DNA of 64,000 bases, taken from assembly GCF_028554725.1 (NCBI RefSeq), contig NC_071668.1, positions 3,348,001-3,412,000 of the forward strand, read 5' to 3'. The stretch comes from Zeugodacus cucurbitae. Taxonomy: Eukaryota; Arthropoda; Insecta; Diptera; Tephritidae. The first letter of the stretch is position 1. Each line of letters begins with the position of its first letter. Of the stretch, positions 1 through 13,900 are shown one piece after another. Position numbers and translations under genes: made by a program. The notes beneath the pieces are model-generated. The model ran no database searches. It saw nothing but the letters and a program-made list of their open reading frames with translations, and was not told where the DNA came from.

Positions 1-310
1 GTCTTCCGGAAAATCTTTCTTTCGAAAACTCCTAGTGCCGTCTCATCGAAAGTTACCGTCATCCACGTTTCTGGACCATAAAATAGGATGGAAATGATAA
101 GCGACTTTTAGAGTCTTTGTTCGTTGATAGGGGACTTTAGTTTTCAATCAATATTACCCCAAAGAAATCATTCAATACATGATGTGTTTCTCCAGCATCA
201 ATTGCTTCAGACAGCGTTGGGATCACCAATCTTCCGATGTCGGTTTTATGCCTTAATATATACAAAGAGTTCTGATTGGAATATAGAATACTACTGCTAC
301 ATCTATTAAA
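1..310 (-). pseudogene. Relic of a non-LTR retrotransposon ORF2 C-terminal region
   Basis: Read on the minus strand, one frame gives LIISILFYGPETWMT followed by VTFDETALGVFERKIFRK. This is the conserved block after the reverse transcriptase domain of many insect non-LTR elements. Upstream, another frame gives KTKVPYQRTKT, matching the QLKSKVLSRRTK-type segment that precedes it. A TAA in the KLYKSLIIP-equivalent segment and a frame change show it is dead. It is cut by the window edge, and the same family recurs at 36486-37062. Confidence 0.7.
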
Positions 311-1427
311 ATAGTAAATTAAAGTCTATTTCTCCTTCTTTTTTCAAATGTTCCAACTTTCTTCCCCAAATCGATATCAATGAAATTAAACACTTCATTT
401 TTGGTTCGACAAAATTTACATATATATATTTTTATCAAATAAACAATACTCGTACTACAGAAAATTCCACATATATCAAATTGCTTGTAAAGCTCTTTAT
501 TTCCTATAAATATGCTTATAATATACGATTAAATATGTCTATAAAAAACACCATTTATAAAAAAATACGCAGTGGAATACTTCGTAAATGAACCGACAAC
601 AGATCTTCGCGAGAATTCTGTCGATTTACTTTTAAAGAAACTTATTTACTCGTACCACTATCAACGATTTTACATATTATTGGAATAAATATTTTGTGGC
701 TTCTTAAATTTTGTATGAATTTGATTATTTGTCGTCTTACGTTTGTAAACAGTAAAAATTTAAAAAATTTACATAAAAATTGCTCCAAAAAGTTATTTCA
801 TAACAAATTCACATCGATACAGCTTACAAAAGCAGCCATTAAATTTAACTGATTTTTTTGTTTATCAAAAATTTTTGATTTTTGTTGCATTTCAATATTG
901 ATTAGCAGCGTATTTATCGTTTTATTAACTCTCTACTTGTATATATGTATGTACAATGCTTATACTAGTGATATATGTGTGTTTAAGAACTAAAAAAAAA
1001 ATTGTTCATCATTTCGCTTTAAAATAATTGAAAAATTGGCGTATTGAAATTGTGGTTGCACGCAGACCATGCAACGTATTATGCGCGTATGTGTGTTGGT
1101 ATGTATTAACGCTTGAGCTTTGTGTCTTGAAAGAACCGCTAACCCACCGCTACTACACACAACTTGAAAAGCTTTAACCTAATTTATGCTCATTTAATTG
1201 TATTGTACATATAACAATATGAAATCACTTTTCGTTCACATACGTGTCTATTATCACTTTCATTCAATTTAAACAAAGTAACCACGTTACCGTTACTACA
1301 AAAAAACAGTGTGCATAGTATAGAATGATCCTGTCATGACTTTCGTACACTTACAACGAACGCCAAGCATAAGAAACCACAACAAAATCGAAGAAAATAG
1401 AAAGTAATTAAGAGTAAAGCTCGTATT
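311..1427. other. Gene 1 3' UTR and downstream flank
   Basis: This is AT-rich sequence containing the presumed 3' UTR of gene 1 (about 920-1427). No further ORF, hairpin or repeat could be recognised in it. Confidence 0.6.
921..926 (-). terminator. Candidate poly(A) signal of gene 1
   Basis: A minus-strand AATAAA lies about 500 nt past the stop codon, with no earlier AATAAA between it and the stop. That gives a 3' UTR length usual for flies. Hexamers are frequent in AT-rich DNA, so this is only the first plausible site; another lies at 496-501. Confidence 0.3.
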
Positions 1428-1928
1428 TTATCGCGTGGTCTTCAGCTTCCAGCGCAAGAAGAGATAGGCGGAAACTCGCAACACCACGAAGATCACAATG
1501 AGCGCAACAATATCGAGTGTGAAGTTAGCGTCGACCATATCGAGCTCCTCGAGTGTGGTGAGCGGTGACTTGAAGTGACAGTAGGTCTGGAAGCACTTGA
1601 GTTTCTCACGACCATAGCCGTAGGTGGCCAAAGCGGTGCCCTCGAAACCGTAGCGGATGTAAGAGAGATATGTGATCCAGCGTAGATATATGGGTATCGC
1701 ATCGAAGGACACGAAGAAGCCGGAGAAGAGCAAGAAGGGCACAGACATGACGGGCGCTAAGAACACACCGTTCTGCACATTCATTGCCGCGCCGACTACG
1801 AGACCCACGGACTGTGCGACGAAGGCGATCATGAGGCAAGCGGCCAAGAACATACCGAAGCGGAAGAGCTCCCACGGTTGCGAGGTGAAATAGTAGACCA
1901 AACTCACATAGACAACGCAGAATATTGC
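1428..1928 (-). CDS. Gene 1 coding exon 7 (membrane helices 3-6 and stop)
   Basis: This 501-nt terminal coding exon encodes residues 565-730 plus a TAA stop. It holds the end of the third helix, helices 4 and 5 (PVMSVPFLLFSGFFVSFDAI), the extracellular loop with LKCFQTYCHFKSP, and helix 6 ending in LFLRWKLKTTR. The loop cysteines are a conserved feature of the group. The matching region of gene 2 is split by one intron, yet totals the same 501 nt. Confidence 0.95.
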   Translation of the reverse strand, partial: AIFCVVYVSLVYYFTSQPWELFRFGMFLAACLMIAFVAQSVGLVVGAAMNVQNGVFLAPVMSVPFLLFSGFFVSFDAIPIYLRWITYLSYIRYGFEGTALATYGYGREKLKCFQTYCHFKSPLTTLEELDMVDANFTLDIVALIVIFVVLRVSAYLFLRWKLKTTR

Positions 1929-4900
1929 CTGAAAAAGAGATGTAGAAATATTACAACTGAATTGCATTTTTTGAAAAGCTTGAACTTACTTGGAATGGCA
2001 GATCGGCGACAGAGATGGCTAGATAGTAAGACTTGAGCGAGTACCAGCGATTAAAGTTTTCTTTGAGCAGCACCGGCATCTCCAGAGGGACTGCAAGCGC
2101 AAAATTGTTGAAGATTAAAATGCGAGTTCTACAGTTAAGACTTAAGCAGCTTTCACTTACATGACAGGATCGTTATGGTCATGGACGTGTACATCAAGAA
2201 CAGCATGTTGAAGAAGAGGAAGCCCAGATTACTCAGCACCTTAGCGCCGTCATTGCCGATGTCATAGTAAAGAGCGCCGATGAGGAAGCCAACCAACAGA
2301 TGAGCAAATAAACGCAAGTACATAAGGGTCTGTAAATATCGTAAAGGCAGAAGTTAAAAAAAAGCGTGCGACGCCTAAAAGTATGCAATGAACACTTACC
2401 CAATCGCGATAACTGAAGAGCAATGTGCGACGCAACACCACCCAGAACTGATGGAACTGCGACGTAGGATAGCGTTCGGGCGAAGTGATCTCCTCGCTCA
2501 ACAAAGCCGTCGTGCAGTTATCCGCCTTCTCCACATCGATCATCGCATCACCCTTGTCATTCGTGCTCACCACAGGCGCAGCGCTAGCACCGGCTGCCGA
2601 CACATTCGAACTCTTCACAATGTCATTCACCAGATTGCCATTCAATATGCCATTATTGAGCGTTAAATTCTCCTCGTATTTACCGTTATTTGCATTTGTT
2701 GCATTCTTATCCAATATCGCCTTCAAATTATGCACCTTCACCAAATCGTTGCGCATCTTCAAACCCTCATAATCGGCAGCGGTGCGTATATCCTTTTTAC
2801 CGTTATCGATTGCATCCACCAATTTACGTGTGTGATCACCATGTTCACCGCAAGCGACCTCAATCACATAACTCGCCGGATTGTGATAGCTGGGACATTC
2901 CAAACTCAGTGTTGAGAGGAACGGCACCAGCTGTTTCGTGCTGCCTTGATAAACACACTGACCGTCGGCTAGCGTGTACAGCTGATCGAACATCTCGAAA
3001 AGACGTGCCGACGGCTGGTGAATGGTGCAAATGATGGTGCGACCACCAGCCGCCAACATTTTGAGCAAATGTATGCATTGGAAGCAAGTTGAGCTGTCCA
3101 GACCGGATGTGGGCTCATCGAAGAACATAATCGGCGGATTGCTGACGAGCTCTAGTGCAATGGACAGCCGTTTCTTCTGTCCACCAGACAAATTTCGTGT
3201 GAGTGTGTTGCGATGTTCGCTCAAGCTGAGTGTGAGTAAGATGTCGTCGATCTGGAAGTGAGATAGTGGAGTTGGTAATTAGTTGGGGTTCCAGTAAGCA
3301 GTGTGGGTGGAGATTATAATATTTCGAAGGAGTAGATTTGAGGATGTGTTATGATTTTGTAAGTCTAACAATAATTCATACTTTTAAGCATTGTTTCATG
3401 AAGTTCACACTCTCAGTGAATCACGCTCTTTGTAGATTAAGATTAATTTTGGACTCTTAAATTATTTGTTTTATTTTTATGAAAATATTTATTTAATGCA
3501 AATAAAAAATCTTTTATTTAATCAACGTCAACTGTTTAGAACTTTTTCCTATCCACATAAACTATTAATTAATATTAATATAAATTAATATAAATTAATT
3601 TTATATCTTGTACGTGATTTGAAGATTTCTGTTTTCATCGAATTCAATTTGTTTGTCTTCTTGTCACATAAATATCAGCGACAGGCAGACGTGCGTCAAA
3701 ATACATAATATTTTTTCTTTCTAAGAAATACACATGATCGTGCGCCTCCCAAAATTTGCTTGCATGCGCGAAAAAATTCCTGGAAATTAGCTTTAAATGG
3801 CATAACTCGATTTGAGTTAAGGTAGGTGTTTTCGAGTTCTAGTGAACAGCTGTGCGGATTTTTTGACTCTATTCTCACGTAAGGTAAGCTTCATGTTGTC
3901 AGATATTGTTTGAGACCAAATTGAAGGTCGATTTCTGTAAAGGTAGTTCCGTAGAACTCAAATTATTCTTATTAACTGAAGTCGACTTATGCGCTTTCAA
4001 TAAATGGCGAGGATAAATAATCACTCAAAAAGTTGCGAAACATTCTTATTTAATTGAAGCTTGAAAGCACACGAAGTGAATAAAATAAACGCAATTGAAG
4101 CTTGGGCTTGCACGTGCCACGCTTCTTACTAAAATACAGCACTTTAAGTGATTTTCTTTGTGTGAACACGAGCAGCTCATAAAATGAAAGCGATTACCTG
4201 ATAAACAGGGAAAAAATATTTAAATTTATTTAAACATATGTAATCCTGTTTGAGTATAAGATTAAACCATAATAATACGCTTGAGAGAGCATCAGAGTGC
4301 AGTTTCTATAGAGTTCTTTGTACAAAGCACATTCATAAGTTTAGTTATAAAAGTATTTAATAAAGCTTTCTTTATCACTTAAGTTTAATATAAAGATTTA
4401 AAAACGCTTAGAGAGGCATAGAATAATCTATAATAATAATCCTGAGTAAAATTCATATCATTTTATAACCATGTAAAATTTCGTGAAGATACCACGTCAA
4501 ATGCGAAAATTTTCCATACAGGCCATTGATTCCGATCGTTCGGTTTGTATGGCAGCTATATGCTATAGTGAACCGATCTGAACAATTTTTTCGGAGATTA
4601 AATTCAATGAGCAATAACTCACACCAAATTTCGTGAAGATATGTAGTAAAATGCGGAAGTTTTCCATACAAGCCCTTGATTACGATCGTTCAGTTTGTAT
4701 AGTGGTCCGATATCGGCAGTTCCGACAAATGAGCAGCTTCTTGAAGAGAAAATAACATCTGCAAAATTTCAAAACGATATCTTAAAAACTGAAGGACTAG
4801 TTCGTATATATACAGACAGACGGACATGGCTAAATCGACTCAGTTCAACATACTGATCATTTATATATATACTTTATAGGGCCTCAGACGCTTCCTTCTG

Positions 4901-7900
4901 GGTGTTACAAACATCGTGACAAACTTAATATACCTTGTTCAGGGTATAACAAGAATCTGGCTAAAATTAACCACGTGCGGCTGCGTATGCGCGTCAGCAT
5001 CAAACGTCAGCGACAGCGTTCTTGCGCCAAGTGCGTTGTGTAGAATCGCCGCTATATATGTTTTTTATATATACGAGAACTGGTTTTCGGAATTAGCCCC
5101 CGAGCGAACACATTCTCAAAAACAAACAAAAGTGCGGTGAAAAACTATAAAATTTTGTAGAATCATTTTGTTGTCTTTTGTGTATACCCATAATTGGTTG
5201 TCGACGTAAGAAACGTCAATTATGAATTGGCAAAATGCAAAATAGAAAAAATATATATGCCAAATATTAAATATGCAAAACGCGGCGGTTACTAAAAAAA
5301 TATTAACGTTTTCTATACTTCTAAGCGTAGTTAAGTGGAAGCGGAAATTTTTGCAAACGGAAATTTCTGGCAACATTTATTTCGCTTAAATTTTTTATAA
5401 ATAGTTTGCGGAGTGTTGAGGTTAACGATGGTTCAAGGTATTCAGTAGTGAAAAATTAGCTTCTAATACAATAAATTAGTCTTCGAAATCAATACAAGCA
5501 GCTTCAAACATTTAAGAATTCTATTTGTATATGCTCAAACCCACCATAGAGTTCTTTTCCGCCTTCGAGAATTTCCTGCTCAGCTTCAAGTTGGTGGCCA
5601 CAGTCATCGCCTCCTGGACGGTTAAATTGCCATGCAATTGATTATCCTGCATTATGTAAGCGGATAATTTACGGAAAACGCTCAGATTACGTTCGCGTCC
5701 ATTCATCGTGACGACACCTTCGATATTTGTCGTTCTGTAATGAGAATGAGAATAAAAAAAAAAAACAGTAAATTAATTATAAGTGCTTAATGGCTGTTTT
5801 ATTGTGATTTAGGACAACTAGTCTACTTGTTAAACATAGTATTGCTATGTACACATTTAATATTCAGTTCTAAGTGGTAGTATTTGAATGGCTGTGTCTT
5901 CGATAAACATTTCCCGACACATTTGTCAACATGACACATGCTTTTGCCGCTGTCTTTGTAAGCAATTAATTTCGTATGAGTCCATTAACTGACGCAGGCA
6001 ATCAAATTGCGATATATTCACAGTTGGAGATATCGAAAAAAAACGAGAATTATTGGCTTATAATCACCTGTCCGTATGGGACTGTGGGTATTATTGTTAG
6101 AAGCTTGCTGTCTGTTTGTTAGAAATTATTTGTGTAGATTCGAATCAGTTGTCATATTGATTGTACAACCATTGTTTGCTACTAATTAACGGTAATTTCA
6201 TAAAAAATAACTGTTATTTTTCTTATTGAGGTTAGAGGAGGTTGTCATTTTTTATACTGTAAGGCTGTTATGACGTCAGTGAAGACTTGATATCATTTGC
6301 AATGGATTTTTAATGACCCATTTCAGTTAAGGCAATGCATTTGTTTGGCTTAAAGGTGTTCTCTATATAGTTTTAAGGCTTACAAGTGGCTTCTGGAAGT
6401 AGTGGTATCTAACAGTAACACAATTTGAAGCAATTACATAAGGAGTCAAGCAAAAATATAACTAGGAGCTCAATTTCTTGCATTTTCTAGAAATATATAC
6501 AATTAAACCCCTCGATTTGTTAAACTGAGCAGAGTGGTGATTCAAGAAAGAACTGGTATAAATTAAATAAACTGGTATAATCAATTTGATCTGCTAAAAT
6601 GAGCAGAAACGAACAAACAACTGGTATAAAAATAATAAAATTGCTATGTACGAAATAAACTGGTATAAACAATTTGAATTACTAAGCTCAGCAGCGCGTT
6701 GGATCGAACAAACAACTGGTATAAACTAAATAAACTGGTATAATCAGAGAAAAAGATTGTAGTAAACGGTTGTACCACTATATTAATAAGCGATATTTTC
6801 CAACAAACTTTGTTAACCGAGTAGTGCGGTGAATCGAACAAACAACTGGTATAAACAAAGATAAATAGTATAGCAAACGGTTATACCTAGTGTGACTCAT
6901 TTAATTTGGATAACCCTGCTGTTGCTTTGGCTTATAAATTTTCTACATTTTTTATTATTAGCGAGCTGAAAAGTGGCGAATCAAAGACGTCATTTTATAA
7001 TTGAAAAAATCAAGGAACTAATTCAAAACAAGTAAGGAAAGGCTAAGTTCGGGTGCAACCGAAAATTTTATACTCTCGCAATTTATTGCTATATTTTTAT
7101 TAAGAAAACACACAATTTGATCCAATTTGAAAATCCTATAATTAGGTATATGAGAGCTAGGGGAAGTTACACTATTAGAAGAAAATATTTCCAAATTAAG
7201 ATACTAGAGAGATTTACCGAAATTTTCGGTGACAAATTACCATGGGGCACTGAGTTCTTCATATTCGATATCCGGGGCATTGAAAAGTTATAGTCCGATT
7301 TCTACAAATTTTTCACAAGTGATGCCATAGATCATATACAGTATTTGTGTAAAGTTTTATTTTGCTATCTTCATTGGTTCCTTATGTACATATCATAAAG
7401 TGAAGGACTCAGATATACTTCAAAATTGAGTTATATGGGAAGTAGTCGTGGTTGTGAAGCGATTTCGTCCATTTTCGACACGTGTCATCAGGGTGTCAAG
7501 AAAATATTATATAACGAATTACATTGAAATCTGTCGAGTAAATCCTGAGGTATGGTTTTTGACCCATAAGTGGGCGATGCCACGCCCGTTTTCCATTTTG
7601 TAAAAAAAATCTCATCTGCTATTATTTCTGTGAAATTTAGTGTTTCTGACGTTTTTCGTTAGTGAGTTAACCCACTTTTAGTAATTTTCAACCTAACCTT
7701 TGTATGGGAGGTGGGCGTGGTTATTATCCGATTTCAACTATATTCATGGTGTGTGGTGGGGTACTTAAGAGAACCGACTGCAGAAAGTTTGGTTTATATA
7801 GCTTTATTGGTTTGCGAGATACATACAAATAACCGATTTGGGGGCGGAGCCACGCCCACTTCCCCAAAAAAATGCCATCCAAATATGCCCCTTCCTAGTG

Positions 7901-10900
7901 TGATCCTAGCTATTTATTGACGAAACATATTTTCGAATTTTTTCTTCTTTATAACTATGTTTATGCCAATTGAGAGCAGCTGCTGAGAGGAATGCAAATA
8001 TTTATAATTTTGTACTTAGAGTATATTGACTTTATAGTTGAATTGTTCGCATTTTTATTCAATCGAAATTAAATTCTCAGCACGGAAATTATCAAAAATT
8101 TGGCAACTGTTCATTATCTCTTTATTGTTTCTTTGATTTCTCATTAAATACATACATACACACACGCCAACATTGCATAAAGATTTTCTTGCTTGCTTAT
8201 CCCAGCACTTTGTGTAAACAAAAGCAACACAACAATGCCAATTTAATAAAAATTGTTGAAAACATTTCCTTTTTTAGGTCAGTGAAAGGCACAGCAAGTA
8301 CTATACTATACACAGAGTATGTATGTAGAGGCAAAGTGAAAAAAGAAAATAATCTCGTTAATTGTTTTTTTATTTTCGTAAAGAGTAAGAGTTCAATGCG
8401 CAGGCCATGATTTTGATTTAAAGCAGTTGTTTTATGCTCATTTTTCTTTAATAAAAAAATTTCCATTACTTTGCCATACCCTGTGTGGTAGTGCGCACAA
8501 GCATTTGTGAGTGTGCTAATTTAATCAGCCAAAAGGTGACTGGCTAGAGGTGAAGCACATTGTAAAATGCAACAAAAAACTGAATTTAAAATACGAAAGC
8601 AGACACTTTGATTGTTAAATTTCTAATTTATTATGAATACATTTCGTTAATATTGTGCATTCGGCACTTTAGCTGAGAGTCGCTTAGTAGCTGCGACTAG
8701 CGTGTTTGCGCGATTTTGATTTTATAATTGCAGGCAGTACCTTTTTGGGAGGCGCGAAGCGTTTAATCAAGAATTGTAATTGTAAAATAATATATTTTTG
8801 GCTCAAACTGGTATTTCCGATTTTATTATACTGTATTTTGTCTTATGAATGAAAGCTGAAGTACAAGTTTTTGAGTTGCAAATCTAGAACTTCACGCCTA
8901 CACGCGCTATTGACGCTCGTTTACAATTTATAATTGTTATTTGGATTAATGGGAGTTTTGAAAAATGAATAAATAAAGAGAAATTATAAAAATCTTTATA
9001 TATTTTGACTTGAGTTCGGTTACTGACAAAGTTCGCAGAGAAAAAAATCACAAAAAATTCGTATAATGAAAAAGACATTAAAGCTGAGGATTTGTTTAAT
9101 CTTTTTAGCGACTTCTAATCCATATTATTTTGGATGAAAAGAAATATTTTATTATTACTTCATGCAATATGCTCTCCAAGATTTTCTTGCTACTTTTTTA
9201 CGGAGTTTTTGGAAAAAAAAAACAAATAATTGCTGAAAAGAACAAGCAACCCTCTTATATCTCGCGTAGCCATTTGTAAGTCTTGTAGGGTAGTTGTATT
9301 ATTGTGAAATGAATTTGTCGGGATTAGAATTATATATTCAAGAAATCTGTCAGAGAGAGTAAACTGTAGCTTTCAATAACTTCGATTTTGAAAAATTTGT
9401 AGCTTAAGATTTCTTCAAAGAAAAAATTAATATCGAAAGAGGAAGCGAGAGATTCTCATAGCCAAGTTTCAAGTGTGTCAAAGTTTATAGATATATTTAT
9501 ATATATATTAGGTCTACAACTTTGCTTCCGCCGTTTTCCGATAGATGTCTCTAGTGTCAAGCACTGGTCGATTAAATCGATTAAATCGTTTATATCGATC
9601 TTGGACATTTGTGTCAACATTAACCTAACAAAATATTTGTAGAGTTCTGTTTGCATTCCAAACTTATTCTCAACTGAAAATGTCACTTTTTGAGCCGAAT
9701 TCTCGACATTTTTAATTCCAAGACAAGTGCGGCTGAGGCTCATCGACATTTGTAAGCGTTTTTATACAAAAAAAGCCTTCAATTTACAAAAAAAAAAAAA
9801 CGGCGGAAGCAAAGTTGTAGAGCAATATATTTCTATTTTGCGTCACACCTGTGGAATAAAACTCTCCAGCAACTGACGACATCGAATGAGAATGCTAATC
9901 ATTACATCTCCACTATGATGCTCCTATATATACGTAAGTATGTATGTAAATTTGTTATTTGAAACGACGCATAATTTTTACAAACGTTATCGACACAGCA
10001 AAACTTTCCAGTTGATTTACAGCAAAACAGAAACAGAAATACGTAAACAAATAAGTGAATAATCGGGCACAAAAATGTAAGTGTCATTTCGCAAACAAGT
10101 TTAAAGTCCAAGCTGCTCATATTTCCAGCATAACGTCGTATGAATGTTCCCACATAAATATATTTATATGTACATACATAAATAGTATATGTGATGGAGC
10201 TCAAAACGCTTGAAACGCGAACAAAGGCAAAGCGTGTTTCGCCCGTCGCAAGCAAACAATATAAATACCATGGAGTTATATCAATGTATGTATGAGTATT
10301 ATTTCATTTGGAAAGAAGCATTCTCAAGCGCTGCTGCCTTGAAAGTATTGGTAATCCAACGATAAATGCTAGTTTTCTTATGTATACAGACCTACTAGCT
10401 TGTGAGTCAGGCAAAAACTAGAGTTGAGTATCTACACATATGTCTAAATACTTATATATAGATCGTAATACAAATGCTTGTCATGCGAGCTATGTATGTT
10501 TGTAGAAAAAAAATTGCGTTTGATAAGCATTCCAGTTATCAATTAATAAATCGACAGAACGCGAGCCGAAGCGCACGCAGTCGTGACGAATGCGCTACAG
10601 TAACAGGGAACTCGACTACATGAATATTTTCATTTAAGCGAATTTAAAATTATTTTTGTTTTTCAGCGCTCTGGCAACACCACAGACGCGCAGCGCTAAC
10701 CTTTGGACTTTTTGACTGTTCGTTATCAGCAGACAAAGGAAAAGCTTAACATACAGCAATCATAGAATGATTGAAACAGTTCAAGAGTGCCATAGTCAAT
10801 TTGTTATATTTTTGCTATGGAAAAAATGACGCGAGTTGCTCAGACAAACATAAAAAGTGGTTATTTGCGCTATATATACCGATATATAAGCACTTATATA

Positions 10901-13900
10901 CTCTATATACAACCGTTAATCACCTTCTTGTTCTGCGTTTATGCAACGCCATGAAATTATGTTTTCTTCGCCATTATGAATATGAGTACTCGTATATAGC
11001 ACACACACACTGATACATACATACATATGGAGACTCATAACATTATTATCACGTTGCTCTTTTATGGCTTGCACAAGGCTAAGTTAAATGAGTTTATTGT
11101 TATTGCGCGAGGCGGTGTGCTTTCTTTCTTTCTTGCTTTCTGTTTGTTTGTTTGACAACTAACCGGTAGGTGGTCATTGTGTTGGCCGTGTTTTACTGCG
11201 TCGCTAAGTTCACGCGCATAATTAGTAGAGTAGGTGAAACGTAGGGAGCACATAGCGGTGCCTTCTTAAGTGCTTTTATTGCAGCGAATAACAGTGTTTT
11301 ATGTTGGCGTAGTTGTAAAACTTACTGTACTAATGAGCAAATTAAAGGAATTCACCTTTGCCTTGGTCTATATTGTCAAAAATTCGTTGGTTCGTAATTA
11401 TTATCAAGTTTTTTGCGGTTTCTAAGTGGACAATTTGTGACTCAGCATTTTAGCAGGGGTAGATCCTTTCACTAAGTGTTCTAAGTTCAATCTCTAAACT
11501 CTAGCGTAAGTTGAAGTTTGAATTAAAAAACGAATTCGAAGAGATTCTAAGCAATATTTATATACATATATATTAGAACGAGTTCTCAATTCTTATAAAA
11601 GACTAGCTGACTCCGCAGTCGTTGCACTTCGTGAAATTATTTGTTTTGAAAACAAAGTTGAATTTGTATAGTGTTGGAAAACATTTATTTGCGATTTTTC
11701 TAAATTTTTTTTTCAATGTAACGCAGCTTAATAAACAACATTTTTTGTTTTCTGTTCCGGTGCGTAAATGTACAGAGAAGATGATTTTTCAACTCGTGAA
11801 TGAAATGTATGCCATACACCTCCAGCGACTGCCTTTGAGACCTGATTGTCATCCCAAATGCAAGTCTCATTGGAAACTGAATACGTTTGAACTGAAATGG
11901 CAAATCGTTGGAAGTCAAAGAAATTCGTAGAATCAAGCATTCTGCCCCCTTGTAAGTCCCTTTAAAAAATTCTTGCAACTATTACATTATTCGATAGGTG
12001 CTTGAAGATTGCGAAGCATAATAAATGATAAAGCATTATAATGACAAAGAATTTAGAAATTTCACTGGATAATTCACAGCTTCGTCTTCATTTTCAACAT
12101 GATCGATCGATGTGTATGAACACAAATATCCCGGAAGTTGACTTTAAGTCGTATAGATTAAGTCATCGACATCGGTATTTTTGACAGTTAAAAATCTGCG
12201 TGCACTCAACCAATCGTAGTTACGATAAATTTGGCTAATGTTCGGATTGATATCAAACCATTAGAAGTATTAACTGGAATTTGCCCAGTTCTTTGCAGAT
12301 CTTCTGCGGTGCTATCCTGTTGCAGAAACACACGCATATTCATGGTCAATCATATGGTTTTCGCGTGCCGCCACAAGTACGATGACTTGAGACATGCGTT
12401 CAATTCCTCCGCCGCTGTTGATTTCGAAATAACAGAATGTGTTTGTCAATAACAGTATCATTACGCCACCAAAGCGATGATCATTATTCCACAGATCTTT
12501 CATTGTTCTGTCAAGTGCTTCTAGAAAATTGCGCTCATCTCATATATGTTTCATAGATTTGCATGTTTAACTGAAGCTACGGTGTCGTATGTGCCGTTCT
12601 TCCAACTTCAAGTAGCGTTGCTGCAATTCCAGTAGATGCGAGAGCCAACGTAATGCCATTTTGAGATCGAATTGTTGCCAAAATCCCGTTTTTTACACAT
12701 TTACCACTGTTTCTTCGCTCCTATTGGTCGTGATGCTATATAGCCTATAGCCTTCCTCGATAAATGGACTATCCAACACAAAAAGAATTATTCAATTCGA
12801 ACCAGTAGTTTCGGAGATTAGCGCGTTCAAACAAACAAACTCTTCAGCTTTATAATATTAGTATAGATATTGACTTTTGAAGAGTATTGAATATAATTTG
12901 AAAGTATTACAAAATACTTACAAACATTTTGCTTAAAATTTAGTTTAGAAGGTTTAAACTTCAATTTACATTCTGAAAACTAGTCAATAAATTCTTATTA
13001 GTATCATGTTTCTTTGTTCTATTAATTAGCACTCGCATCTTCTTCTTTGTTTCTAGAATTCGCTGATATCAGAATCAGATCAGAATTCGCCTCTTCATAC
13101 TTATCAATATTTCCATAATTTTTAATTTCAAATTTCTATCTGTCTTAAAACTTCTTCTTTCTTCTCTTAAACTTAAAATGTTGCTTACTTGTAGCCGGAG
13201 AGTATGTTGAGCAATGTACTTTTGCCAGCACCGGACGGTCCCATAATAGCTGTAAGCTCGCCGGAGCGCAAGCGACCACTGACGCCTTTGAGTATAGTCT
13301 TGGCATCTGAAATTGTGAGAGGGAATATGGAAATTAGTAAGTTGTATTATTAAAAGATTTCCAAACAAGCTTTGAAATATAGAAGATCAGTAATAGACAA
13401 ATAATTTATAGTATTATAACAACGGGTTTTGTGAAAAATAAGATTAGTAGTGTCAAGGATGTTATCATGTTACATTTGCTTCATAAGTTCAAGACCTTTC
13501 TATAACGTGCTTAAAATTCAGCTGAACCATAAGCTACAGCACCTTTACCCAATAATTATATAATCTCCCTAACCTATTAAATATTTTTTTCGAAATCATA
13601 TTTATTCCCGAAATTTTAAACATTCTAACCTCAAATTTACTAAGCCCTTGGAGACATCCCATCTGGAAACATCAGTAAATAAATCGCGTGAGAGAAAAAA
13701 TTATTAATATTTGGTACAAATATATCAATATTATTGAAGTAGGGTACTGAGTAGCCAGTATAGGTAGATACTATCTAAACTTTAGTAACGCTTTGTGGTT
13801 CTTAATAACACCGTTATTATATTTTTCGAACATTCTACCTCAAATTTCTTAAGCTTAGATTACGTTCTTACTACGATCTGGGCAATATTCGTAAACAATT

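Larger units (their letters stand above)
5735..13188 (-). other. Gene 1 intron 2
   Basis: This 7.5-kb intron lies between the Walker A and Q-loop exons. It holds a TATACCAGTT-type motif cluster (6525-6890), a Helentron-like element (7025-7925), a mariner-like MITE (9511-9823) and a decayed Helitron (11603-12867). The stretches 5735-6524, 7926-9510 and 9824-11602 are AT-rich, with simple repeats and no supportable gene. Confidence 0.85.
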
